A DNA stretch of 64,000 bases from Zygaena filipendulae. Its lineage: Eukaryota > Arthropoda > Insecta > Lepidoptera > Zygaenidae. This document shows, piece by piece, positions 23,806 through 35,369 of the stretch. How positions within the stretch are numbered: position 1 is the stretch's first letter; each line of letters begins with the position of its first letter. Made by a program: the position numbers and the translations under genes. The stretch covers positions 2,306,501-2,370,500 of the forward strand of contig OU015663.1 in assembly GCA_907165275.2 (NCBI GenBank), given 5' to 3'. The notes beneath the pieces are model-generated. The model was not told the DNA's origin and searched no databases. It was given only the letters and a program-made list of their open reading frames with translations.

Positions 23806-23984
23806 AAGACAGTAACAAAAGAAATATTTGTTTTCTTCTGATGGTAGTCAATTTCAGATTTTTTTAAAGATTTTTAAACACACTTAAATTATAGACAACA
23901 AGAAAACGGTGTGAAAAATTTAATTTTACACTGTTTTTTGCACCTTAAGATCAATAGATAAATATAAATTATCATAAATTACCA

Positions 23985-25365
23985 CTATAAGTCCATCTTA
24001 TCAATCTGAACTGCTGTTGCAGATATCTCATCCTTAGAAACTTTATGCTCAGGCTGTTTTGGTGACGTTTTTGTTTCTGGTTTAAGGATTGGCTCATTTG
24101 GTTTTGGATTCTTCTTCATTTCTAAAAACTGCTTATCAATATCTTCAACTTTTTGCTTAATCTGAAAAGAACATATCATCATAATCATTGATTCCTGATA
24201 CAATAATAATGATTGACAGATACCTACAGTTTCCGAAATTGTATCCGTTCAGTTCAGATTCTTGATTAAAAAACAGAAAAGAAAATATTTCCCTTGGAAT
24301 TAAATCATGTGATTTACTTTGATCTGTTTCTATCTATGTCTGTTTCTAGTTTTTTTTTTCTTTTTTTTTATGTCATAGGAGGCAAACGGGCAAGTGGTAC
24401 ACCTGATGGTAAGTGATTACCGCCGCCCATAGACATCTGCAACACCAGAAGGCATGCAGGTGCGTTGCCGACCTGGAATGGGGATGGGAACTGGCTTTCA
24501 AGTGAGTTGATGCAAGCCAAACATTCATTGGGCAACATTTGTTTATAAACAGTTTATAAATAGTGTTTCACCATGTTTCATCATCTCTTTAAACAGTTTA
24601 TAAAACAAAGGTGATAAAACATTATTTCAGATATATGTTACCATGTTCCCCACTTGAAGAAGAGAGCAAGACGAAACATCAAGTTTACAAACAAAAGTTG
24701 AGAGGTGTGCATGGACATGTGTTGCTGGATAGAACATAGAAGTAGTGTGTTCCAATGACCAAGTTTTAATGCTCAGTGAGCTTTATTGTCAACATAGTAT
24801 ACTTAGGGATGCATCAAATAAAGATTATAAGAATAAATAAAAAAAAACTATGCTTGGGCCAACATTGCTGCAGAATTGAATATGCCCCAAAAGGATGTAG
24901 AAAAAAAGATGCAATTTTATGCTGTTTTCTCGCGAAAAGAAAAAATGTAATTCATCCAAAAAAAAAACTGGAAGTGGTGCTGAGGATGTGTTTAAAAGCA
25001 CCTGTGGTGATGTGTGGACTGCCAAGTTTCAGAAACAGTGTTTACAGTTAACTTGTTTATAAGCAAGATGATCAACTTCATAAACTGTTTATAAACAATT
25101 GTTGCCTAATATGCAGCTTGTCACTCAATCACCAAATTGTCCAAGCATGCTCATGGCTATTCTCTCACATAGAAACCAGAAGTTCCTTAGCGCTGATAAT
25201 GTATATTCACTATAGGCATAAATTTTTAGGTTTAGGAAATATCAAGCAAGAACTTACATTTTTTAACCCCAAATTAACAGCTTTCGCTTTTGTTTTCTTC
25301 AAACTTTTGGCGCCCACCACCTTAAATACATTAGCTTTGTTTCCTTTTTTATTGTTTTTACCCAT
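23985..25365 (-). CDS. ribosomal biogenesis factor RBIS (C8orf59) homologue
   Basis: Two exons on the minus strand: 25365-25258 (36 codons, ATG in context CAAAATGG) and 24161-23985 (58 codons plus stop). Donor GTAAGT and acceptor TTTTCAG are clear and phase is 0. The 94-residue protein starts MGKNNKKGNKANVFKVVGAK, which matches the family start (M-x-K-N-x-x-x-G-x-x-x-NVF) and is followed by the basic K-x-K-A-K-x-V segment. Exon 2 gives IKQKVEDIDKQFLEMKK, then a Lys/Pro/Glu-rich tail ending QIDKMDL. Human RBIS is a small nucleolar protein that aids 60S subunit assembly. The basic N-terminus probably carries nucleolar targeting. No signal peptide or membrane segment. The gene converges on the Ala/Glu-rich gene. 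Confidence 0.75.
24395..24480. repeat. dispersed lepidopteran repeat (ACCGCCGCCCAT type)
   Basis: Carries 'CCTGATGGTAAGTGATTACC' and 'CATCTGCAACACCAGA'. The reverse complement occurs at about 61150-61235. It is probably the 3' part of a LINE or SINE, and lies just left of the Harbinger-like element in the RBIS intron. Confidence 0.65.
24531..25106 (+). mobile_element. PIF/Harbinger-like element with MADF relic
   Basis: Terminal inverted repeats of about 27 bp with one mismatch: left GGCAACATTTGTTTATAAAC, right (reversed) GGCAACAATTGTTTATAAAC, both continuing AGTTTAT. The interior is the pseudogene listed separately. The whole element lies inside the single intron of the RBIS-like gene, on the opposite strand. 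Confidence 0.7.
24785..25020 (+). pseudogene. MADF (Myb/SANT-like) domain pseudogene
   Basis: With frame changes, the plus strand reads DASNKDYKNK (stop) KK, YAWANIAAELNMPQKDVEKK, MQFYAVFSREKK and KTGSGAEDVFKS. This matches the MADF plan of LWD-x-YKN-x-K-AW-x-IA-x-E then a W-x-x-(R/K)-rich second half, typical of the DNA-binding partner gene of PIF/Harbinger transposons. At least two stops or frameshifts make it non-functional. Confidence 0.65.
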
Positions 25366-25626
25366 TTTGGCATGGAATTGTTCTTATTTTTTTAATATAT
25401 TTATTAGAAAAAGTTGGTATAGCTCAGGAACAGAGAATATTATGTTAATTATCCTAAAAGCGCCTTGATGCAAGTAGTTATTTGAAATTAAAAACAACAA
25501 GCAAATTACGTTTTATCCACAAAATACATAAGGTAAATATGATTACAAATTAACTATAATAACCACAAATTAGACTGTTATTCTTCTGAGCGTAATCTAG
25601 ACTCTAGTACCTATGCCGGAAGTCAA

Positions 25627-26120
25627 GGTGTGCGTTCCGTGGATTTGGGCGCAGTTGTTCGGTTAAAATTTCACTCGTTTGAGTTGCAACCAAGCCACAG
25701 AACGATCGAGTTGTTTTTATAACCTCAAAATATTTGAAATTTCAGGCGCCATTTGTTTTCTCTCAACTCACATTGCAAATAAGACTGTTTTACATACAAT
25801 TATAAACTTTTTGTGACTACGACACCTCCCCTTTGTTCGTAAGAACTCCAATTAATTTCTTTTTCAACGAATCCGGTTTTTGGCGCAAACTTTGACACTT
25901 CTTAAACAATACATAGCTGTCAGAGTGAAAATTAACCTGCTTCGGAGATGGTTGTTTGGTTGCTGCACTCCGAGCCACGGAACGGGTGAAACTACGCTCT
26001 GACAGTTGTCAGAGTAAAATTTCACCAAGCCACAGAACGGGTTCAGAGCGCGCTCGAGCGCACAAATTAACTAGACTTATGGCGTTCGAGTGCATTCGTG
26101 CGAAGCCACGGAACGCACAC
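25627..26120. mobile_element. MITE with GTGTGCGTTCCGTGG ends
   Basis: Left GGTGTGCGTTCCGTGGATTT and right AAGCCACGGAACGCACAC form inverted ends, about 494 bp. A complete relative is at 41076-41547. Rearranged pieces occur at 26345-26630, and a reversed half at 27738-27902. Confidence 0.75.
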
Positions 26121-26344
26121 AAGTTATTAAAACAACGTAGTGATTACCTTCTCTCTGATTAAAACTACTAAATCAAAGACTTCAAAGAGTCTACTAAGTA
26201 AATAATTAACAATTAATAGCCACTGTCAAATAAATAAAAAAAAAGTTTACTAACCACGTGGTCAAAATCCCTCAATCAGCTCAAATCACTTTGTTTTTTT
26301 TGTTTTTAATCTTTTTGGTGAAGGCAAAAGAATTTAAGTATATA

Positions 26345-26630
26345 CAGCCAGGCCAGATGTCGCCAGTCAGAACGCGCTCGAGCTTGGTAAAATTTTACTC
26401 TCACAGCCGTCGTTTCACCCGTTCCGTGTTGAGTGCAGCAACCAGACAGTTAATTTTCACTCTGACAGCTATGTGACGTTTAAGAAGACGTGTCGAAGGC
26501 GCGTTCCGTGAATTCGCACGAGTGCGAGTCTCTACCCGTTCCAGGCTTGGTAAAATTTTACTCTGACAGCTGTCAGGGCGTAATTTCACCCGTTCCGTGC
26601 GTAGACGGTTCCGTGGCTCACCCCGTTTTC
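26345..26630. repeat. rearranged pieces of the GTGTGCGTTCCGTGG MITE
   Basis: Repeats 'GGTAAAATTTTACTCTGACA' and TTTCACCCGTTCCGTG in inverted order relative to 25980-26060. It has no clean ends and is probably a broken or doubled copy. Confidence 0.55.
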
Positions 26631-26639
26631 CAATTACAG

Positions 26640-27737
26640 CAATAAGCGGCATTATGCGGCATAATGCTCAACGTTGAATGTTTCAACTATAGCAACGCTT
26701 CGCACAATCGAGCACTTCAAATAGGACTGCTTTCCCACGATGCGTGCAGATACCCAAGTGTCCCAAGTCCCCATCTTTCCTGGATCGGATAAATGGAAAA
26801 AAAATCAAATAGCGATTAGTATCTAAACAAGTTACAAGTGTTTTTTGGAAATAATAAATGTTTTTTGGTTTTTTGAAATAATAAAAAAAGAGTAGGTACC
26901 TAGGTATTATTTTCTTTGATAAAAAGTTACCTGATTCAGACTGAAAAATAAATACAAGTATGGATGAAGGTATAAAACTGAACTTAGCGCACTTTGCTGG
27001 TGCACTTGAAAACTAATAGGGTTGTGGCGTCCGCCACTCATATTTTGTATATTTGTATGTACATATATTTCTCGTGTAATTCATTCGTCATCCGTTTTCA
27101 TTGTTACTGTACATCCACGCGGTACAATGGAAACGGACCATTGTAAATAACACCATCTCTTTACCATAGTAACGCTTCAACTGCGCATGTCCGGACAGTT
27201 CAGGCATGCGCAGTTGCCTAATGTCAGTTAGGTTTAAAAAACTCATCTCTGGTTATATCTTTGTTACCTTTCTATCCAAAATTTCAATTATCTTAATGTT
27301 TATATGTAGAGCGTGTTAGTGTGAATACTTAGTTAAAATAATCTTCTTCTCCTCCTTCTGTACATAATTTGGTGAACAATTAGGTGTAAGAACTTTTGTG
27401 AATAAATTTTCCTCTGTACATTAAATATCGTTTTGTGAATTTGTTATTTCATCACAAACGGACAACGCCAATCCACTCGTCCACCAAAGGGTACTTGCAT
27501 GAATTCTTTTTTTCAGTCTGTTTTAAAGATATATGGCCTACTTCAACAAAGCAAGAAAAAGAAAAAAATATATGCATAAATTAAATACATAGAGCGTTTC
27601 AAAGTTCCTACTTTAGACCTTACCGCCGAAACGCGGAATGACGTCACTAGTTCAAAATTATGCCTTATTAATTTGTGATAGAAATGTCACTGTCGTCCAT
27701 AGATAATACAATATTGCTATCGTCTTACACGAAAAGT
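26640..27737. other. gene-free stretch upstream of the first zeta-GST gene
   Basis: No coding region recognised. It contains short direct T-rich tracts and an AATAAATTTTCC near 27400 followed by a CACAAACGGACAACG motif that could be the end of an old LTR. I could not find a second LTR. Confidence 0.3.
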
Positions 27738-27902
27738 TTCTAATTGGACGCAATGTGAGTTGAGAGAAAACGAATGGCGCCTGAAATTTCAAATATTTTG
27801 ATGTTATAACAACAACTCGGTCGTTCCGTGGCTTGGTTGCAACTCAAACGAGTGAAATTTTAACCGTACAACTACGCCCAAACCCACGGAACGTACACCA
27901 AG
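27738..27902 (-). repeat. reversed left half of the GTGTGCGTTCCGTGG MITE
   Basis: Long matches in reverse complement to 25627-25800 ('GAGTTGAGAGAAAACGAATG', 'CCACGGAACGTACACC'). Confidence 0.65.
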
Positions 27903-28356
27903 TGTTGCAACTCAAACGAGTTAAATCAAAATTCAAATCAATGTAATCAAACCCACGGAACGCAGTCTCGTATTTATAAAAAAAAAGGAATTTTATTGAT
28001 GTTGAATGTTGCGCTCAATTTTTATTAAATAGTATTAATATTAACGCACTGTTCATAATAATTCTTATTAAATAGATTTAAGTAAGGCCGCCAAAATTAG
28101 TTACTACTCGAAATACAACGGAAACTTATCCATGGCTAAGGTAGGCGCTGCTTTTGTTTACGTGCCACTAATATCTCGTTATAATTTTGTTATTTACATA
28201 CTAGATTTACTGGTTTATCAGAAGCAGAAGGTTGATTGGATTGTTTCTATTCTATTTGTGTTATAACCTTGTCTTCATTTGGGAAGGATCATAGCTTTTT
28301 TACACGCTTTTTATGTTAGCTTCAACTATTTTGAAGATATCTGATTCTAAGTAACG

Positions 28357-31300
28357 ATGGACAGTACTACTGATAAAAAGGTAAAATAGTTACTACCTGC
28401 GGTCGATATATTTTATTTCCAGCCAGTACCAGATACTGGTAACCTGTTTTACCACTGCCAACTAAGCTGTATCATTTAGAACCTATGTAGTGTACTTACA
28501 CACATAATTAAATTATATCACATAATGTCTCAAGTTTAGTAGGGCTCTATGGATATTGAGATGCACACTGATCATTTAGTATTAGTGGCTAATTAAATTT
28601 TATGGGCTACACAATTTCCTTCCAATTAAACTTTATTGTCCACAATGCTGCTGTACTAATGTCAATAATACACCAAAAAATTTATTCAAAATAAACATAA
28701 AAAACTGCATTTTTGTTATCATCTTAGTAATGGTTGTTTTCATAAACTGTAAATTCCTTTTTTTTTCAGCCAGTACTGTATTCGTACTGGCGAAGCTCAT
28801 GCTCATGGCGCGTGCGCATTGCACTGAATCTCAAGGAGATACCATATGACATCAAGGCCGTAAGCCTGATTAAGGGTGGTGGTGAACAGCACTGCAATGA
28901 GTACAGGGAGGTCAACCCTATGGAGCAAGTACCTTCTCTGAGCATAGGTGATGCTTATTTTTGCTATGTTTTGTTATTTTGCATGTTACATTGTAGAAAA
29001 TATAATAGTGTTATTTTTTTTACGTTATATTACGTCAATTTTTTTTATTTTATTAGCCTGTATTCAGAAAAACATAATTGCTTAAAACTATTTTGACTAC
29101 GTTAACAAGTTAACTCCCTTTTTTATTTTCTGTGTGCCTAATATCAAAGGCCTCCCTCATCAGTCCCTCCCATTGTATGGTCTTCATCTTATTCTTTTTC
29201 CGTCCCTTGGATACCAGATAGTGATCATCTTGCTCCATTTATCTGGACATGTCAAATAAGCTAGTAAATTTATTTATTTACATTGTAGCATAGATAGAGT
29301 TGTAGCAAGGTGTCTCACAATTCGTCAATTAAATATGAAAAACTTCATTTTTCCAATATTTGGAAAATATGATTATTACAAAAAAAAGTCTTGTATCATT
29401 ACTATTTTATATAGATTAATGATAGTTTAAGAAATTGCACATCAAGTAACTAGGTTTTGTTAGTGTAATTTCAATACTCTAACAGCCCGTTCCCACCTGT
29501 CGGACGTCGGTTCCGGATTTTAATCAGATGTCGGCGCCTCGGTTCACACTCGGATGTCGGACACGGTCGAAACTGGCGCCAACAAAACAACTGCTTGCGC
29601 GCCGTGATCTGTATAATATACGCGACGCACGCACGGGCGCTGCCGGGCGGAACGGAACGGGGTGGGTAGCGGGGAGAGAGTTGTCGGCCCCGACATCTGA
29701 CTAGTATGAACAGAGCCATACTAACTCATAGGCGAGCGAGATCCGACACGATTTTTTTCCGGGCGTAGAGGGCTCGCAAAACAGCCGACATTTCTTGTCG
29801 GTGGCGACACAAAATCTGTTTCCGACAAGTGTGAATAGCTCCATATAAAATGTTCTGCCACTGGAGCATCCGATTAAAATCCGGACCCAACACCCGACAA
29901 GTGGGAACGGGGTGTACCGTGTAAGGTCCATCCGCTATTTCCACAACTTCAAATGCTTATCCTGTAGTTCTTTTTGAAAAACATCATTTTTCTATTTAAT
30001 TGATGACATGTTTAAAAGGTTCACAAAACTTGAAGACCTTTACTGACCGTTATTTTGAAATTTTTGAGTTTTATCGAATAATATTTTGTTTTTTTTTTGG
30101 GATAGAATATAATATTGGTTTATAAGCTTTTGTCGTTGATTTGTATAATGTTGTATAATATTATGTTGGTATAATTGTGTATTTTTTGTTTTAGATGGTC
30201 ATACCCTGGTTGAATCATTGAATATCATGCACTATTTGGAAGAAACAAGGCCTCAAAGACCTCTGATGCCTCAAGACTGTTTTAAAAGAGCTAAAGTTCG
30301 TGAGATTTGTGAGGTAAATACTGTTTGTTATTTAGTTATAAAAAACTAAAAGTTAAGTTACTGGGAGCTATATATGTATAAAATAGCTACTCCCCCCACG
30401 GGGTCATCTGCATGAATTTCTGTATTGCCACGGAAAGCAGGGCTCTTATTCACTATGACCATAACACGCCACACAACTAAAATTGTTTTTCCCTCGCAAT
30501 CAAGAAGTTTCACATACATTTACAACGTGTGTTATGGTATACAGAATATTAATCTATAGTCTATACTAACATTATAAGTAAAGAGGAAAGATTTGTTTTA
30601 TTGTTTGTTTTTTTGTTATGATTTAACTCAAAAATTACTGGACCGATTTCAAAAATTCTTTCACCATTAGAAAGCTACATTATCCCTGGGCCATTATTCA
30701 CTATGACCATAACACGCCGCAACAACCGTTTTTCTCTCGCGATAAAAGAAGTTTCACTTAAAAAAAATACTTTTTTTTTTAATTTATTTGGGTCACCAAA
30801 CATTTCCAACGTGTGTTATAGTATACAGAATATTAATTTCAAATATTTTGTCACCTGGAGCGGTCGGAATTGTGTTTTTCGGATGCGCGCTATGGGCAAC
30901 GAATTTTGTTGGTCATAGAGAGTAAGGGCCCTGAATAACATAGGCTATATTGTAATCCGGAATTCCCGCGGGTACTCCGAAATTAACGCGGGTGAAACCG
31001 CAGAGAACAGCTAGTTTCTAATAATTTGGCATCTGGAGCGGTCGGAATTGTGTTTTTAGGACGCGCGTTATGGACAAGGAATTAATAATAATCCACTTCA
31101 CAACACACAGATCTACTTGAACCCGCACTAAGCTATAAGCTTGTGTCGTGGAAACCGAGCAAACGTGGTATACTACATATTATTACATATCCTACTATCC
31201 TACTAATATTATAAATGTGGAAGTGTGGATGTTTGGATGTTTGTTACACAATCACGCAAAAACAGCTGAACGGATTTTGATGAAAGGCATGCACGTTGTC

Positions 31301-34300
31301 AGGGGTACAGAGAAGGATATAGGGTACTTTTTATCCCGGAATTTCCGCGGGAACTCCGAAATTACCGCGGGGCACAGCTAGTCTTCTATATACATAAAAT
31401 TCTTTGTCCTGAATGACTGATGGATCAACGCACAGCCTAAACCGCTGATCGTAGAGACCTGAAACTAGGAGGGTGTGTTCTTTGTATGACCTAGGCATCC
31501 GATAAGAAGGGTTTTTGAAAATTCAATCCCTAAGGGAATGAAAAGGGGTTGCAAAGTTTATATGGAACAATTCCGCGGGAACTTCGAAATTATCGCGGGT
31601 GAAACCGCAGGGAACAGCTAGAATATTATAATATAGATATATATATACACGCTCAGACTGGAAAATGGAACCCTGTGTTCATCACACAAAGTCCACCCCC
31701 ACCGGGAATCGAACCCGGAACCCCTTGATTAGCGGGCAGGCATGGTGACCTACTGTGCCAATCGGGTCGTCAATGTTGTTGGTCATAGTTGGTAAGGGCC
31801 CTGGAGATAAAAGTATCCTATTTCACTCATGAATGATACTGTAGCTTCCTATCACTGAAAGAATTTATAAAATTGGTTCACTAGTTCTATAGATACCAAA
31901 TACATTCGTTATTCCCGCGGGAGCTCCTAGTTTACTATACCTAATACCTATAATCTTCACCCAATTGCAAACAATGAATTGACAAAATTTTATCGCAGTT
32001 TATAAGTTGTTTTATTTACTTGATAGATGATACTACATATTATTTACTTGAATATGATTGTGCTGTGTGTTGATGACTTGCAAATATAGTTTTAATATGA
32101 ATTTTTGTCTTTTGGATTAAACCGGTATTTTGTTATTTTTAGCTTTTTAGTTTATTTCTCGATTAATATTATTAAGAGTAATATCAATACTTAATATATC
32201 GCAGCTACCTCGGACAAAGAATTAGCCTAGCTATTTAAAGGGGGAACGCTGCCAGTATCTTCGGAACCTTGCCTAAAGGGACTCCTTTTAATAATATATT
32301 TTAGCTTTATTTTAGGTTAGGTTAAGTTTAGTTTTAGTTTATTAACATGTAGAAGTTACTTTTTATTTATTTGACATTAAAATTAATACACTAACCAATT
32401 AAGTTTTTATAATGCTATACCCACCTGTTTTCTCGATTTTATGTGGGTTGGTTTATACCTTATCTAAGTGACCCAACGTAAACAACTCATAACCTTTTAC
32501 AAAAAAATGATTTTCTGGGTGCAATGGCGTTAATTGTTGAGGAGTTCTCCTGCTACTACACCATCAGCTCTTCATCGTATGCATTATGACACATTAATTG
32601 CTTAGCAAGCATTTTAAAGTAATCGAATGGCAAATCGTGAAATACTTATTATTCAGTAGTTCCGGTGGTCATCTATGGTCTTCATCATCAGTTCCGCTTC
32701 ATCAATTGGTGATTTTCGAAAGCAAATGAACAATATACTAAAAGGAATTCTAAAATCGCTATAGGTGTGCCTATAATATTTGAAGAGTTCCGTCGATTTC
32801 TCCAAGATCCCATCATCAAATCCTGATCTCATGACAATGGGACCACCTCGGAATTATATTTGCCCTTTCAAACAAAAAAAAAACTTTCCAAATCGGTCCA
32901 ACCGTCTTCGAGCAACCGCGTAACAAACATACATAAAAAAAAACAACATTCAGAGTAATTGAGAACTTACTCCTTTTTTGGAAGTCGGTTAAAAATATAG
33001 ATAAATAAGCTAAGCAAGGTGCCTGGTCATATCTTGTTAGTAATTTGAATAGCTACCCTAATCAATTCTACTACGACGGCTCAAGGTGTTGTTGGTCCGA
33101 AACGATTCCCAGATATTTAATTTTATGTACATACTTTCTTTTTTTCCATTCCCAGTTCCCATTCCTGGCTAGGCGTGTTTACAACCTTCGACCACACCGT
33201 CACTTAACATCAGGTGAGCTGTGGTCAGACGCCTAGCCTGTTAATCGTAATTTAAAAAATTAAAAAATCTGTCATGAGTCTGCACTGTCTCTAATGCAAA
33301 TGTAATCATGTGATTGTCAATGTGATAACATTGATGCAAGTATTTTTTGGGTTGTGTTCTACTTGTTAAGGAGAAGGTCATAAAGTAAGTTTTTGTTTGT
33401 TTTGTGTAAGTTAGCACTTTGCCCCTATCTTAATGAAATGCTGTCTGTGTCCTTGCGAACTGAGGTTCAATCATTGCCGCGTCACCCTCGTGTAAAACAT
33501 TTGGGCGCCACCGACTTTTAGATTGCACAGGTCATTCATACAAATCAAGAACAATGCAGGTCCCAGCACGCTTTCCTGTGATATGCCATACTTAATATTC
33601 AAGTTTCCACTGATGAGTTAATCCCATCAAGCTGTGCTTGAGTCACGGAATCCGAGGAAAGATTGTATAATGTATATTCAAAAATCTCAAGTTAGGAGTT
33701 AGGACCGACACCCGAGCGTCGACACACTTATTATAGTTTTATGTGTGACAGATTTGAATTTTTTATTTCAGGTAATATCTTCTGGAATCCAACCACTCCA
33801 GAATCTCATTGTTCTCATCTACGTTGGTGAAGAGAAGAAAAAGGAGTGGGCCCAGCACTGGATAACGAGAGGCTTCAGGGCCGTTGAGAAGCTGCTGTCC
33901 GCTTCGGCTGGCAAGTACTGTGTGGGGGATGAAATCACCCTGGCCGATTGCTGCTTGGTGCCGCAAGTGTTCAACGCGAGAAGGTAAAGTATCGAAGTTT
34001 GCACCGCCAGCTTTTAAAAAAGGCATGTGTGAGGTTAGAGTACTCTGGAGTTGTCCATCATCTGTTGTAGCAATTTCACTTTAACTTTATACATCGAAAT
34101 TTCGATCTTGAGTATGTAAGATCGAAATTTTGATAGACGAAAAATTTAAATCGATTTAAGGTTGCCATGTCTGTCTCGTATCATACTCTCATACTCATAT
34201 TCCACCTGCAATAGGGATAAAGGGATAAAGGGATATACAGAGATAAAGGGTATTAAAGTTTAGGATGAGGAGGTCGTGACGTCACTAACCGCAAAACCGC

Positions 34301-34768
34301 CATACAAACTGTCAGAATAGTGACGTCACGCGAAATTTCAACTCAATATATCGCCGTTATTTTTTGATTACATAAAAAAAGAAAAAATACGTGTCCAATA
34401 TTTTTTAATAATCTACAAGACGGACTAAAAAATAAAAATTAGTCAACATGCCCATTGGTTATTTCGCTGCCTTTGCACTCATGTACTATTTTTGGAAATA
34501 AAACTTTTTTGAGAACGAGAGAAAGAAATTTTTCGTGGCGCGTTATCTTAACGCGCCGTGTTATGGTCACAGTAAATCAGGGCCCTTATTCACTATGACC
34601 GACAACATTCCGTGTCCATATATTTTTCGCCGTTCCGATAGATTCCACGTGGACCTGCGCCCGTTCCCGATAATCCTGCGCATCGACCGCGAGCTCGAGA
34701 ACCACCCGGCGTTCCGCGCCGCCCACCCCTCCGCGCAGCCCGACTGCCCCCCGGAGGTCGCCAAATGA
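28357..34768 (+). CDS. zeta-class glutathione S-transferase / maleylacetoacetate isomerase, copy 1
   Basis: Five exons: 28357-28380, 28770-28947, 30195-30313, 33772-33983 and 34642-34768 (TGA), 219 residues, phases 0/1/0/2. It catalyses the glutathione-dependent isomerisation of maleylacetoacetate to fumarylacetoacetate in tyrosine breakdown. Zeta GSTs also act on alpha-halo acids. The N-terminal thioredoxin-like domain has the class signature SSCSWRVRI (residues about 16-24), with the active Ser/Cys, and the glutathione loop EQVPSL. '[14 protein letters not shown]' follows. The C-terminal helical domain has [17 protein letters not shown] and '[20 protein letters not shown]'. Length equals the usual 210-220. 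It is the copy closest to the family consensus and probably the ancestral gene. The last exon is unusually GC-rich compared with exons 2-3. Confidence 0.93.
29115..29255 (-). pseudogene. second fragment of the same LINE tail
   Basis: Shares long stretches with 240-480, for example 'CTGTGTGCCTAAT', 'AAAGGCCTCCC' and 'TTATTCTTTTTCCGTCCC', with an internal deletion. It sits in intron 2 of the first zeta-GST gene. Confidence 0.6.
29483..29914. mobile_element. MITE with CCCGTTCCCAC ends
   Basis: Left CCCGTTCCCACCTGTCGG and right CCGACAAGTGGGAACGGG are inverted, and similarity continues inward through TCCGGATTTTAATC on both sides (about 45 bp). It lies in intron 2 of zeta-GST copy 1. Antisense ORFs here are by-products. 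Confidence 0.8.
30560..31014 (+). mobile_element. Lep1-type Helitron interrupted by a MITE
   Basis: 5' TC-TATACTAACATTATAAG and 3' CTAG at 31011-31014. It is split by the MITE at 30689-30928. Intron 3 of GST copy 1. Confidence 0.75.
30689..30928. mobile_element. GGGCCCTTATTCAC MITE nested in a Helitron
   Basis: Ends GGCCATTATTCACTATGACC and GGTCATAGAGAGTAAGGG are imperfect inverted repeats. CCCTG flanks both sides (30684-30688 and 30929-30933). A full relative is at 60696-60918. Confidence 0.75.
31198..31381 (+). mobile_element. complete Lep1-type Helitron
   Basis: Begins A|TCCTACTAATATTATAAAT and ends GGCACAG then CTAG at 31378-31381. The next element starts at the following base. Confidence 0.8.
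31382..31621 (+). mobile_element. second Helitron joined head to tail
   Basis: Begins TC at 31382-31383, directly after the CTAG of the previous element. It ends CTAG at 31618-31621. The interior is the 'CCTGAATGACTGATGGATC' variant also found at 13452-13695. Confidence 0.75.
31650..31771 (-). mobile_element. tRNA-derived SINE, reverse
   Basis: On the minus strand it has an A-box-like TGGCACAGTAGGT and a B-box GGGTTCGATTCCC (31703-31717), followed by GACTTTGTGTGATGAACACA. The tail sequence recurs at 46000-46090, so this is a SINE and not a tRNA gene. Confidence 0.75.
32690..32995 (-). repeat. dispersed lepidopteran repeat ending GAAGTCGGTTAAAAA
   Basis: Carries 'CCAAATCGGTCCAACCGTCT' and a terminal 'TTTTTTGGAAGTCGGTTAAA'. 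A related end occurs at about 43620-43672. Strand is arbitrary. No coding potential seen. Confidence 0.5.
34230..34455. mobile_element. TGACGTCA MITE, second copy
   Basis: Same interior as 3196-3525, with TGACGTCA at 34277-34284 and 34321-34328. The left end is worn. It lies in intron 4 of GST copy 1. Confidence 0.7.
34535..34605. repeat. two GGGCCCTTATTCAC MITE ends abutting a GST splice acceptor
   Basis: The right end of one copy (GTGTTATGGTCACAGTAAAT then CAGGGCCC) runs straight into CCTTATTCACTATGACC, a left end. The GST exon 5 acceptor is at 34640-34641, about 35-40 bases away. Confidence 0.6.
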
Positions 34769-34896
34769 GCCCCCACCCGACCTTGGTTCACGCATTGGCC
34801 GGACCCGCCGTCGTCGCCTATGTTTTAGATTTTACGGAACAATATTGGGAATAATATTATAGACGGTGAAAGTTCCAAGTCGTGGGCATCCATTGT

Positions 34897-35133
34897 CTCA
34901 GACCAAATAAAAACTAAAGACGAAACGCGTAGAACAAACAAGTGAAGCCTGGAAAAAGACACCATCGCCGTGCACGTACACAGAAACACGCACACACTTA
35001 CAAGAAAAAGACACCATAAATCCTAAGTAAACTTAGCAAATCCATACACTTTCCTAATCACCACATGCATACGCAACCGGCTTCACTTCGTTGTTCGAGA
35101 CGTTCCGTCTTTAGTTTTTATTTGGTCTGAGGT
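34897..35133. mobile_element. MITE in 3' UTR of GST copy 1 carrying its poly(A) signal
   Basis: Left CTCAGACCAAATAAAAACTA and right TAGTTTTTATTTGGTCTGAG are perfect inverted repeats, extended by AAGACG and CGTCTT. The AATAAA at 34906-34911 inside the left TIR is the first clear signal after the stop at 34768. Confidence 0.8.
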
Positions 35134-35369
35134 ATATGTATGTATTAAATGTCGGCGTGGCTGTTTCGTTTGTATGTGTCTACCGACCACTAACATCTTG
35201 GTTTAGTAATTAAGTTTAAGCGTTTATTTACTTATTTTTTAACGTAACGCTTCGCTTTATTATTTCTCATGTTTATTTGTGATAGCTGTCAATGAAAGAA
35301 TTTTTAGAATCGGCCCAGTGGTTTCGGAGATTATCCCCAGCTTTACCTCTTCATAATATTAGTGTAGAC

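Noticed and set aside
31690..31771. Possible tRNA gene
   Set aside because: B-box present, but the body and tail recur at 46000-46090 and no intact cloverleaf is apparent, so it is a SINE.
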